Below are positions 11,101-20,036 of a stretch of 64,000 nt of DNA, in pieces. Numbering within the stretch: the first letter of the stretch is position 1; every line of letters begins with the position of its first letter. Under the pieces are notes generated by a model, which worked only from the letters and a program-made list of their open reading frames with translations, ran no database searches and was not told the DNA's origin. Origin of the DNA: Gari tellinella (lineage: Eukaryota; Mollusca; Bivalvia; Cardiida; Psammobiidae); the NCBI GenBank assembly GCA_922989275.2, contig OV277868.1, forward strand, positions 46,560,216-46,624,215, given 5' to 3'. A program made the translations under genes and the position numbers.

Positions 11101-12053
11101 TAATTTGAAAGTCATTTATTGTTAAAGAAATTACAGAAGGGACAACGTTATTTTATCACGTGACCTTGACATTTGACCCATGGACATGATAATGTATCAT
11201 GACACATCTTCTATGTCTGATTAACACTGTTGCTAAGTTATTTTAAAATACATTCATTGATAAAGAACTTGAACAGATCCGACATGAAATATGTGAGCAC
11301 GTTATCGTACCCGGTGACATTGACTTTTGACCAATGGAGGATGGAGTTGATCGCGAGTCCGCGACACAGTCTTTGTCTGGTGAACATTTATATAATTGTA
11401 TTTTAAAATCCATTCACAGGTAAAAAAGGTTACAGACCGGACACGAAATGAGACGGACGGACAGATACAGACAGACAGACAGACAGACAGATAGACGAAT
11501 GTGAGTACTTACATTTGGGCTTTATGGGACTAGGTGACATAACAAAGAACAAAATAAAACAATAAAGCTCTTCATTTCGTTAGTCCAGGTTGGATTTATG
11601 TGGCTTTTTGGGGTTATGCGGCTATTTTATGTGACTCTTCAAATCTTTTTAAAACAATAAATTTCCACCAAACTTTGAATATTAGAACTGACAGACAGAC
11701 AGACGGACGAACAGACGCACGATTCGATAACTATCTGCTCGCCTTTTGGGGGGGGGGGGGGAGGGGCGTAACAATTATATAAAGTCAAACCATTTAGAAT
11801 AATAACAAAGGGATGTTTGGTGAAATCATAGGTACAATGAGAAATGACAGTTCTAAACTCTGTTTTCTTTGAAAACTGAACAAAGCATTTTCTTTTGGGT
11901 CTGAGATAAGCTGCTCAAATGTGTTAGAAAAGAACACCGAACTAAATTAACAGAAACAAATTCCTTAAATGAAAAGATTCAAAAGCTGCATGACTTACCG
12001 ATGGTCAGCATTGACAGTACAGCTATCACTGGAATGTGTTTTGCAGGATTCAT
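7838..12053 (-). CDS. Ly6/uPAR (LU)-like single-pass membrane protein (3 exons)
   Basis: Three exons join in phase (1,1) into 151 codons plus stop. Residues 1-19 (MNPAKHIPVIAVLSMLTIG) look like a signal peptide. The ectodomain has Cys at 21, 26, 36, 48, 52, 65, 91, 96 and 99 and contains CSEDLCN at 91-97, close to the C-terminal CxxxxCN signature of the LU/three-finger fold. The Cys spacing is otherwise divergent and one canonical Cys seems missing. Residues 110-134 (INWVLIVSCTVGG, then VVLIGVIILIFYI) form a transmembrane helix, followed by KKRC and a 14-residue tail. Most Ly6 proteins are GPI-anchored; here a helix replaces that. The gene lies 7.8 kb downstream of the GH1 gene on the same strand with no evident link. 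AATAAA on this strand at 7226-7231 is a possible poly(A) signal. Ligand and function are unknown. Confidence 0.6.
8134..8280. mobile_element. MITE-D fragment next to LU-like exon 3
   Basis: TACAGTAAAACTCTTCTATT to TTAGTGGTCGTAAATTAGAG; hairpin ACTCCTTTGGGAGCTTTCTG. It starts 17 bp from the exon 3 acceptor. Confidence 0.65.
8637..8822. mobile_element. MITE-E fragment
   Basis: CTATTACCCTATAGCCTGTTT, then TCTGCTAGGATACAGTAAATG and TATATGAGAGGCGTC; hairpin collapsed. Confidence 0.55.
9004..9249 (+). mobile_element. MITE-A copy 2
   Basis: Full length, TA-flanked, intron 2 of the LU-like gene. TIR has one change (CTGGTATTC). Confidence 0.92.
9480..9661 (+). mobile_element. MITE-A copy 3, hairpin deleted
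   Basis: 182 bp, TA-flanked. The 64-bp central hairpin is missing: GGCAAACAGTTTG joins straight to CACTGC. The break falls between the CAAACAGTTTG / CAAACTGTTTG arms. Confidence 0.9.
9790..10011. mobile_element. MITE-B copy
   Basis: CTTCACTGCCTTATCCC at the left, ATGACAGTGAAGGATTTA at the right. Hairpin CAGACGCCGCTAAATGCGGCGTCTG. Confidence 0.75.
10234..10356 (-). CDS. LU-like gene exon 2 (cysteine-rich)
   Basis: Codes for residues 19-59, with ICRSARCYEKRN and IIDCPTHCKRKK. Acceptor TTTTTTTCAG is strong; donor GATG|GTATGG. Only one of the three frames is open across the exon, and it is the frame that joins exons 1 and 3. Confidence 0.6.
10560..11515. repeat. Degenerate tandem repeat with ACAG microsatellite tail
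   Basis: TTGACTTTTGACCCATGGAC variants occur near 10596, 10730, 11030, 11163 and 11320, with conserved text between (TTGAAAGTCATTNATTG type). It ends in (ACAG)n at 11467-11493. A second (ACAG)n and a G tract are at 11690-11762. It fills intron 1 of the LU-like gene. Confidence 0.65.
11999..12053 (-). CDS. LU-like gene exon 1 (signal peptide)
   Basis: Codes for residues 1-18 plus one base. Donor ATCG|GTAAGT is strong. The sequence TTTTTCAACAG just upstream of the ATG could be the acceptor of a 5' UTR exon, so transcription may start farther away. Confidence 0.55.
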
Positions 12054-13985
12054 AGTCAAGTTCAGTCACTGTTGAAAAACGAATGTGGTCACTTACAAAA
12101 TGTGAATACAAGAATTCAAAATTCAGTTTTACTACTTATTATTTGACCTATGCTCCAAAATTAATACATACTGCTGCTAAATGCGGTATAAAATAAACAA
12201 TAAACACCTATTTGAGCTTTCTGAATTAATTTCATCATACATAAAGCAATCGTTTCTTTAAAAAGTTTCATAGGCTACTGATTGGCTGTAATTGTTACTG
12301 ATGGTTTCTCTGTACAGCTTAAGATTTGTCTTTTACAACACTAAATTCAAAGATATATTAGATCCATTTTTCAACAAATATTGGTTAACAAGAGCTTTCT
12401 AATATAACGAAAACATGCATATGTAAAGGACAAATGCCTCTAAACAATTTTTTGACACCGGAACTCACTGTTGTTGTATGCAGACTGGTACAACTTTGCA
12501 GTGCAAGTATGTTAAAACATATTTAAGCTATATATTACATGAAACACCAATTACCACATTTGTCATTCAGACACAGTAATTTCTCATTTAATCTATACGA
12601 GATCATTAAATGCAACACAGGAAAAACCTCCACGTAGGAATTACTTTTAGATTATGCCACACAGTTCAATATGAATGCCATACGACATGATACTGTCTAT
12701 GTCATATAGCCGAGATACAGTTAACGCCACAAAGGTGTATTAGTATCTGTGCCATACAAGCTATGTAATGTTGTAAAGTTCTATAAATGCTTTACCAAGT
12801 AATATTTCTATAAAAAAGTAAGCCCATTCTATAAGTAATTTCAAACTCTGTCACACAACACTTTGTAGTTTGTATAAACCTGACCGAAAGTTGACAAAAT
12901 CAACCCGGGCGTATTTATTAGGTAGATAAATTAAAGTATACGCAATCACACAGGTATAATGTGTGTAGACTAAAACTATGCATATAATACCCTAGGCATA
13001 CATAATTTAGCCCTACATAATGTCCTCATAATCCTTTTTTTTTTTTTTTTTTTTTTTTACATAAAAGTAGATTCTATTGGACCAGTTACTGTATCATAAA
13101 GTCTATTTGCAATAACAGAAATAATTGTACAAACATACTCATACACAACATTTGAAAATTGCACGTGATGCTTTACTTTGTCAACTCAAGATGTAGTTGT
13201 ACATAACATTTCGTATCTCTAGCTGATATGGTGAAGTGAATATGCTTCGGAGAAGCTTTTCTATAACTGATATCACAAGTCAAGGTCACATGACTCAGAA
13301 CATCAGACACACCTCCTACCAAAAGACGCATCCGCACATCAAACTTGGTCAGAATTTTACAATTTAGGTTAACAATTGAGAACAAGATCACATTGGCCTG
13401 TCTTTAATATGCAATTGTCACCATCCCAAAATGTACTCAAACAAGCAATTTGGTTAAGTTTTCTTGGCTGATTTAGTATAGGAAATATGTCCAGAACAAG
13501 TTTTTTGTCTACACTACACATTTGACACAATCTTATCTTGAGCGCAGACTTTGACGGTTGAAATTTGAATGTTCTTCTCTTAGGTTTGGAGATATTTTGT
13601 TAAATACGTACAGAACTATGATCTTTATTTCTATAATACTATGTTCATTTGCATCTTGGGATATATCATCGCTACTTGAACAACTTATGTATCTACATGT
13701 ATACCTCTCTAAACCGGACACACTTTGGAAAAATAGACGGATCAAAATAAATACTGAGTAACCAAACATCAGGTACACGTTTTACGAAACGTCATACGAC
13801 AAAAACCGGTCGTACCTCAAAACTTTAAAATACATCTTATTTTCATTTCTCCATCTAATCAAGACGATTCCAAAGAGATGTCAAAGATAGGATACGATAG
13901 AAATAAATAATAATTGAGAATTTTATTATCTGACTTACGACCGTTTTTGTCGTATGACATTTCGTAAGAAGGGCACCTGTGATAT
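12054..13985. other. Upstream of the LU-like gene, no supported feature
   Basis: Contains the poly(T) tract and short unsupported frames. No TATA box or CpG-rich patch could be placed with confidence. Confidence 0.45.
13035..13062. repeat. Poly(T) tract
   Basis: About 22 uninterrupted T. Confidence 0.8.
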
Positions 13986-13988
13986 TAG

Positions 13989-14200
13989 GGCCGTTTAAAA
14001 AGTAATGCCACTTGGTAAATAACTTCAGTGGGGTCATTTAGGTTCATGTTTTGATTTATCGACTGATGTGATCTTATCGTGCGTTTTACCATCGTGTAGA
14101 CAAAAAAGTATTGCTCTTTAAAATTATATATCACACATGCATTTTGCACTTATTATATTGAAGTTATCCATCAAGTATCATTACTTTTTAAACGGTCCTC
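13989..14200. mobile_element. Short relative of MITE-K
   Basis: GGCCGTTTAAAAAGTAATG at the left and its near complement CATTACTTTTTAAACGGTCC at the right form TIRs. The interior (GGGGTCATTTAGG, TATATCACACATGCATTTTG) matches the right third of the element at 40758-41612. An adjacent inverted pair around GTCATACGACAAAAAC (13788-13810 and 13935-13965) is partly separate. Confidence 0.6.
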
Positions 14201-14399
14201 GTATATATGGTTTGATAGAGACATTAAAGCAAAAATTTTATTACCATACTACTGGGTTAGTTTGCATCTTGGTATTTAGTAAATGCTTGAATGTGATACA
14301 AAACCTTTTCCGCACTTACCGAAAGCTGCATGATAAGGTATATAGAAGGCAGTGAAAGGGATATTGTGAGAATTGTTTTCTAACAAAACACACGCGTCT

Positions 14400-15065
14400 G
14401 TGCTTGATCTGTTGCAAACAGTTGGTAGCAATACTAGACCCTGAGTAACGTGTGTCTGATCAGACTTAAGTTTGTTTGCTAATCAGACTACGATAATTCG
14501 TAAACATGTTTCCATATTTTCTCAAACTCTACAATTAATTGCATTGCATTTGTGTTTCGTTTAAATTAGAAATTGTAACTGACTGACAGAAAGAAAGACA
14601 GGCAATCAGCCAGAGAGGGTTGACAGCTAGACTTTAGGAAACAGTCATATGAAGAATTACAAGCGTCCATACCTTTTCAAGTTGAACAAAAATCTCAAAA
14701 CGTTTAATTTTATTTTATTTTAAAACGAAGGTAGTGAAGTCCTGTTACAAAAATGCAAACTTCATATTTCGACCAGAAGTAATGCCACCATGTCACAGAA
14801 AGTGAATATGTCATTAGTTCTCTCTGTTTATATATTGATAGAGAAAATCAATCGACGGTATCTAATTGACACATGCCTTATAAAATATTTAACTACTATT
14901 GTTTGCTTGTAAAATATATTGATAACCGTTGCAACCAGTTTAGACCCAGATCTTGTTGCATAAATGTTGGCCTGATCTGGAACCATACTGATTCACGCAT
15001 TTAAAACCATGCATTTACAAATGCATTGAAGCTGTGAATTGAATGCATTGAACACACTAAGATAT
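14400..15065. other. Two lone hairpin remnants, otherwise nothing
   Basis: Degenerate GCAAACAGTTGGTAGC (14414) and GTTTAGACCCAGATC (14939) arms are hairpin-type remnants; their elements are eroded. Confidence 0.45.
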
Positions 15066-15140
15066 ATGATAAGCGACAAATGCTCCAATGACGGGTCGAT
15101 GCCGCAGGTAACTTGGGCCCTGGATGGGAAGTTCTAACAA

Positions 15141-15340
15141 TAACAGTCGATACTCGATACTTTAAACTCGCGTTAGTTCGAACATACCGATATTTTAAAG
15201 TTACAATGTGGCATATCCACGTTTTAACTTTGAAATACGGGTATGTTCGACTTAAGCGAGATCGAATTATCGAAAATCAACTCATGCAATTCTTGTACGA
15301 TCGATTTAAACGATCTCGGACTATCAAGTTTTGATTGTAG
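15141..15340. mobile_element. MITE-F copy
   Basis: ACAGTCGATACTCGATAC at the left; central inverted pair CATACCGATATTTTAAAGTT / AACTTTGAAATACGGGTATG. Confidence 0.7.
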
Positions 15341-15467
15341 TTAACAAACAATAAGGTATCGCCTGTGTTATTGATTGTGGGAATACTGTTTTGCCGTATT
15401 GTTGCTGTTAAATTCCCTTTCAGCCATTCCACAGGAGCCCTATCAATGAAAATATGATATGGACATA

Positions 15468-15666
15468 TTAACCCGTTTGCGATAATTGGTTTCTTTCTTT
15501 CTCATGCCTGATTTAGTCTAAATTTGCACTTTGTTTTATATTGAAATTTCTATCAGCAAACAGTGTAGACTCTGATCAGACGCCGCATAATGTTGCGTCT
15601 GATCAGTAGAGTCTATAATATGTTTTCCTATGTCTCTTTTATAGGACGTTAGGCACACATTGGTTA
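15468..15666. mobile_element. MITE-B-like copy
   Basis: TTAACCCGTTTGCGATAATTG to CACACATTGGTTAA, hairpin around GATCAGACGCCGC/GTTGCGTCTGATC. Close to the copy at 37027-37183. Confidence 0.7.
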
Positions 15667-15811
15667 AGATAGGTTCTGATTTCGGATGACCATCCGAATA
15701 ATTAGTTTTTATTCGAATATCTACATGTTCTTTTAGTTTGCCACTTCAATAATTGTTTCAAAATACCTGACGGGGAAAAACTACAGTATCAGGGTTCCAG
15801 ATAAGAGTGCG

Positions 15812-16165
15812 TTAACTACATCTCCCCCTCTCTACAACGACACCCAATGGGAGACAGAAATATGGGCGTTGTTCGGGGGGAGACGTTATAGGGAGGGAAA
15901 TTGGTTTATATTTGCAACAGCTTGAATCCAGATCAGACGCCGCGTAACGCGGCATCTGATCTGGATTGAAGCTGTTTGTCACTTGTCATTAAGCTTTTTT
16001 CTGTCAAAATGTCCAATATACATCTTTGAGAAAAACAGCAGATGACAACATTAACTAGCCGACATTACAGCTGTAAAAGCGTTAGAAATAATTGTCCTCT
16101 TTAGGGAACTGCACCAAGCGTCGTTGTAAGGAGGAAGTCGTTGTTGGAAGGGTCGTTGTAGAGGA
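15812..16165. mobile_element. MITE-G copy
   Basis: CTCCCCCTCTCTACAACGAC at the left, GGTCGTTGTAGAGG at the right. The interior carries the CAGACGCCGCGTAACGCGGC hairpin of families A and B. Confidence 0.75.
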
Positions 16166-16214
16166 AAGCACTATATATAGCTCCACATATTCTCCGTTAT
16201 ACTGTGATTGCTCA

Positions 16215-16645
16215 TTAACTCTTTCAACACCATGGACCTGTCTATAATATACTCATTACATTTGCAAACAGTGTAGACCCAGACCAGAGGGCTCTTACAG
16301 GATCCCTCTAATCAGGATATACACTGGTTGTTAAGTTAAAACATGGGAACCTAATAATCCACAAATGGTACTAATTGTTACAGTGGAGAATCTGTTATTC
16401 TTTCCCGTTTAAACGCAAACGTACGCAAACGCAAAGCACTAAAACGTAGAAAAGAACAAATTTTGGACAATTCTGATAATTCTTGTTTATCTTGGTGGCA
16501 AACAGTTTGGAGCCTGATCAGACGCCGGGTTACCCGGCGTCTGATCTGGCTCCTAACTGTTTGCATGTGCAGTTGCAAATAATAGTTTTTGCGTAAACGC
16601 GTTTATCGGGAAAGAATAACAGATTCTCCACTGTAGAAGAGTTAA
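16215..16645. mobile_element. MITE-C copy split by MITE-A copy 4
   Basis: TTAACTCTTTCAACACC at the left, AGAGTTAA after the nested element. Hairpin GGGCTCTTACAGGATCCC. Confidence 0.75.
16381..16633 (+). mobile_element. MITE-A copy 4, nested in a MITE-C
   Basis: 253 bp, with a small insertion after the hairpin (TTTGCATGTGCAGTTGC). Outside it, the left part of a MITE-C (16215-16380) resumes as GAAGAGTTAA at 16636. Confidence 0.9.
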
Positions 16646-16674
16646 AATCGTCTTGTCTGAAACAAATTTCATGG

Positions 16675-16940
16675 TTAACTCATTTGTCCTTTGTGACACG
16701 TTTCTACAAACGGTGTATTTTTAAGTGTATACTTGTCCTATGCTAACAGTATATATCCTGATCAGATAACACCTGCAAGAAGCTCTATGATCAGCGTCTG
16801 CACTGTTTGTCATTCCATATTATCATTGTTAAAACAACAGTTAATAGTTAAAAATGGCCAAGACGTAAACAGTCAAAAATGGACAAGACATAATTTGAAA
16901 CTGGAAATATCCATCAGAAGTTTCAGGGATGAATGGGTTT
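16675..16940. mobile_element. MITE-C copy, degenerate
   Basis: TTAACTCATTTGTCC to GTTTCAGGGATGAATGGG; hairpin eroded. Confidence 0.6.
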
Positions 16941-16946
16941 ATGTAT

Positions 16947-17182
16947 ATGAGCCGTGCCGTGACAAGTCCTACCTTATTGCATTGCAGCATAAAACAGACC
17001 CAGCACCGTTATCCCTCAGGCTTTGTATCTGAGTCTGGTATACGCTGCCAAACCCCGTATATATATAATACGGCTACATAAAATGTTTTGGATGCATGTG
17101 GATGTCAAACGACAGTGTAGATCAAGGCCAGCCGCCGCGTCTTTGATGCGGCGGCTGGCTTTGGTCTACACTGTTTGCATGG
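16947..17182. mobile_element. Hairpin element (GCCGTGCCGTGACAAG type)
   Basis: A long stem CAGTGTAGATCAAGGCCAGC / GCTGGCTTTGGTCTACACTG ends a segment that also occurs at 59210-59345. The loop region is GCCGCGTCTTTGATGCGGC. Confidence 0.65.
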
Positions 17183-17714
17183 CACTCTCAACTATTATGT
17201 ACTTTCTAGAAACTGCAATATGTCAAACAGCTTGGACCAAGATGTTATCTTTTTACGTTTAATCTGGATCTAAATTGTGTGTGAGGGTGAGAACAAATTC
17301 GCCAGTAGCCTATGAAAGGCAAACGGTATTATCTGACGACAAACGACACAGCACTTACAAACACAACATGAAGTTGTAAGGCTAAAACCAGCAAATTTGC
17401 TAACAACACCTGTTGAATTATGAATTGGTTTAACGATTTTTGTTTGTGGAAAGGTATGCCCGACTTACGACATTTCTAACCGATCAATGCATAACTCGAT
17501 TGGTTTGTGCTGTTGATTTGTAGAAAGCACGGCACATCTATAAATGCATCGGTATTTCTGTTAAAATGTTCAAAGGCAAATACGGTAAAACTTATATTAA
17601 GTGACAAAATTGATCTTAACATACATCTGATAGATCAATGCATTACGAAAGAAGTACAAAAAACTGATACAGGAGCTTTCTGAATTAAGTTTTTCCTGCA
17701 TATGTTTCAACCTT
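17183..17714. other. No feature seen
   Basis: AT-rich sequence, no supported frame or repeat. Confidence 0.5.
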
Positions 17715-17960
17715 TCTTAACTCTTTAACCCCTTATACTTGAAATGGACAATTCCAGTTTCCAACAATATCTGGTCCATTTTTGACTTTTGAGGGTAGAT
17801 TTTTGTAATATATATTCAAACAAACTCATTAACGAGCCTTCTGATAAGGCTCTACATTTCTTGCATAAGACAAAGGAACTCTTCATATTTGCAGTGAATA
17901 TTTTACATTTGTAAATGGCGAGAATACGAGACGCTATGGTTTACTATGGTCATAACATGT
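17715..17960. mobile_element. MITE-C copy, degenerate
   Basis: TTAACTCTTTAACCCC, then GAAATGGACAATTCCAGTTT, the family's subterminal block in inverse orientation. Confidence 0.5.
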
Positions 17961-17963
17961 TAA

Positions 17964-18173
17964 TACAGTAAAGTCTCGCTATTACGACCACTAAAACGAA
18001 GGCTAATTGAGTGTATAATAGACAGGTGACAGCTTAAAGCAATGTGACAGTGAAACAGAAAGCTCCTAAAGGAGCTTTCTGTTTCACTGTCACCTTGCTT
18101 TAAGCGGTCACCTACCGTAAACACCCTAATAATTAACATAATTTAGTGGTCGTAATAGCGAGGTTTTACTGTA
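17964..18173. mobile_element. MITE-D copy
   Basis: TACAGTAAAGTCTCGCTATT to GCGAGGTTTTACTGTA; hairpin CAGAAAGCTCCTAAAGGAGC with a ~45-bp stem. Confidence 0.85.
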
Positions 18174-18224
18174 TGATCATCTGGTCTCATTTTGCAATGG
18201 ATTGCAAAAAGCTACCCTTAATAG

Positions 18225-18570
18225 CGGAAAGTTGACTTAACTTAATTGATAACTGGAAGTGTCCATTAAAAGTTTTAGGAAAGAATGAGTCAACACAGGG
18301 TCTGATTAGGTTATACAGGTCTGATTAGGTTCTATATTGGTTGCATCAGACAAATGGACTTCTCAAAGTTGCACTCTTTGTAAATGGCAAGCATACGAGT
18401 CGCTAGGGGTTAATATTTTAAAAAATGTTAATATGATCATCTAATCTTGATCTATATTAGATTTATTTGTCAGTTTGCAATATATTGCAAAAAAGCTACC
18501 CTTAATAGCCAAAAGTTTATTAAACTTAATTGAAAACTGAAAGTTTTAGGGATGGAAGAATGAGTCGACA
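18225..18570. mobile_element. Two partial MITE-C right halves
   Basis: AAGCTACCCTTAATAGC followed by AACTTAATTGA occurs twice (about 18210 and 18490), each with AAAGTTTTAGG and AATGAGTC. A segmental duplication of one fragment is likely. Confidence 0.5.
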
Positions 18571-18649
18571 CAGGGTCTTGTCAGTTTATACAGGAGAGAA
18601 GAAGTTATTAATTTTTTATAAACGAGTTATGGAGTAAGGACCGGAGGTA

Positions 18650-18776
18650 TAAAGCGTTTTACGTTGAGCGTGAGATCGTTCTCAAGCATCTGATTAGTCA
18701 GATTTGAGCTGTTGCTCAAATCTGACCAATCAAATGATTTCGAAGGATCTCAGACTAAACTCAAACACGTTATAAC
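18650..18776. mobile_element. MITE-I copy
   Basis: TATAAAGCGTTTTACGTTGAG to AACTCAAACACGTTATAA, with inner pair GATTTGAGC / GCTCAAATC; related to 50552-50681. Confidence 0.65.
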
Positions 18777-19130
18777 ATTGTCTATTGTAAACAGCAACTT
18801 GGCGATCAACCATTCTCCAATGTATGTTATAAATCATTGATTTTTGCATAAATTTGTACTTGCTCTATTTCACTGTATTGTGGTTTTATTCGTTTTGGTT
18901 AAACGTGAAATATGTCTTCTTCTCAAATGTGCTCTGTAATAACAGATACTTCTGTAATTCTACTGTAACCTTACACATGCACCCTAAACATCTACATAAA
19001 AGCAAACAGCATGTCACTCTACAAAAAACAGATGTGCACATATTTTTGTAATTTTAATATGTATAAGGATTAATTCCTGTTTTGAACGAAACGATACCAG
19101 ACAATCTATGGCAAAATAACAATTTTATTT

Positions 19131-19385
19131 AACACATTCCATCCTAGTGACGAGTATATTCGTCATAAACAGTGTACCTGAAAAGAGAACACGTGTCCTA
19201 TGCAAAAAGTGTAGACCCTGATCAGATGGTTTCTTTAGGAGCCCAATCACCAGGGTCTGCACTGTTTTTCGTTTCGCAATATATACATGTATTGTTAAAA
19301 TCAGCCATATATCGTGACAAATGGACCAGACTTCATTAGAAATTCGAACTGTCCGTCAAAAAAGTCTTAGAGGTGAATCTAAGTG
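19131..19385. mobile_element. MITE-C copy, degenerate
   Basis: TTTAACACATTCCATCCTAG to GTCTTAGAGGTGAATC; hairpin GATCAGATGG/CCAATCACC eroded. Confidence 0.6.
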
Positions 19386-19564
19386 TCAAATAATTCGTTT
19401 TGTTTGTTCTATATTAGCTTTCTGAATTACTAGTATGTCATCCTTCTATTAGCAACTAGTATCTCTTTATGATACTTCTAATGTGCATTGCATTGATTGT
19501 TCGCCAATTACAGGATTCACTGTAAACAAACACTTGACAAACTTTAACAATGTCTGTATATATG

Positions 19565-19826
19565 TTTACCTATTACTCCATAGCCTGTTTCTAGTGTTTA
19601 AGGCAGGTGACCACTTAAAACAGGTCGAAAGTAAAGCAGAATGTGCCTGAAGGCGCATTCTGCTTTACTTTCAGCCTGCTTTAAGCTACCATCTGCTAGG
19701 TTAAAGATAATATTTTTAACGCTGCTCATTTTTGACAGAATAAAGTGAAACTATCATCTATAGTGCAAGAATATCGTAAAGGTGTTAAAATGCGTGTAAA
19801 ACGCGTATCTATGGAGTAATAGGTTA
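19565..19826. mobile_element. MITE-E copy abutting the GH1 stop codon
   Basis: TTTACCTATTACTCCATAGCC to ATGGAGTAATAGGTTAA; hairpin GTGCCTGAAGGCGC. The right terminus is 5 bp from the stop codon at 19831. Confidence 0.88.
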
Positions 19827-19830
19827 AAGA

Positions 19831-20036
19831 TTAATGCTTCATATTCTCGAAGCCATTCTCTGAGACCAGTCGTGTGTAATATTTGACGGAATGTTTAGGC
19901 GTCCTGGTCTTTTCAGGGCTGGTAAAGTTGACGCTGTACAGGCCAAACTTCTGTGTATAGCCGCTAGTCCACTCTAGGTTGTCCATGAGTGACCAGGCAA
20001 CATAACCTTTAAGGTTAACACCATCAAGTTGTTGAG
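19831..20036 (-). CDS. GH1 gene exon 16 (C-terminus and stop)
   Basis: Encodes residues 879-946 and stop [20 protein letters not shown], then KFGLYSVNF and a short tail ending NGFENMKH. No transmembrane segment follows. Acceptor TTTCAG. A MITE-E terminus starts 5 bp after the stop codon, so the first ~260 bases of 3' UTR are element-derived. Confidence 0.92.

Noticed and set aside
13855..14355. Two frames with a shared YHYFLNGP / WHYFLNGP word
   Set aside because: The word comes from the two inverted termini of the short MITE-K relative, not from a duplicated protein.
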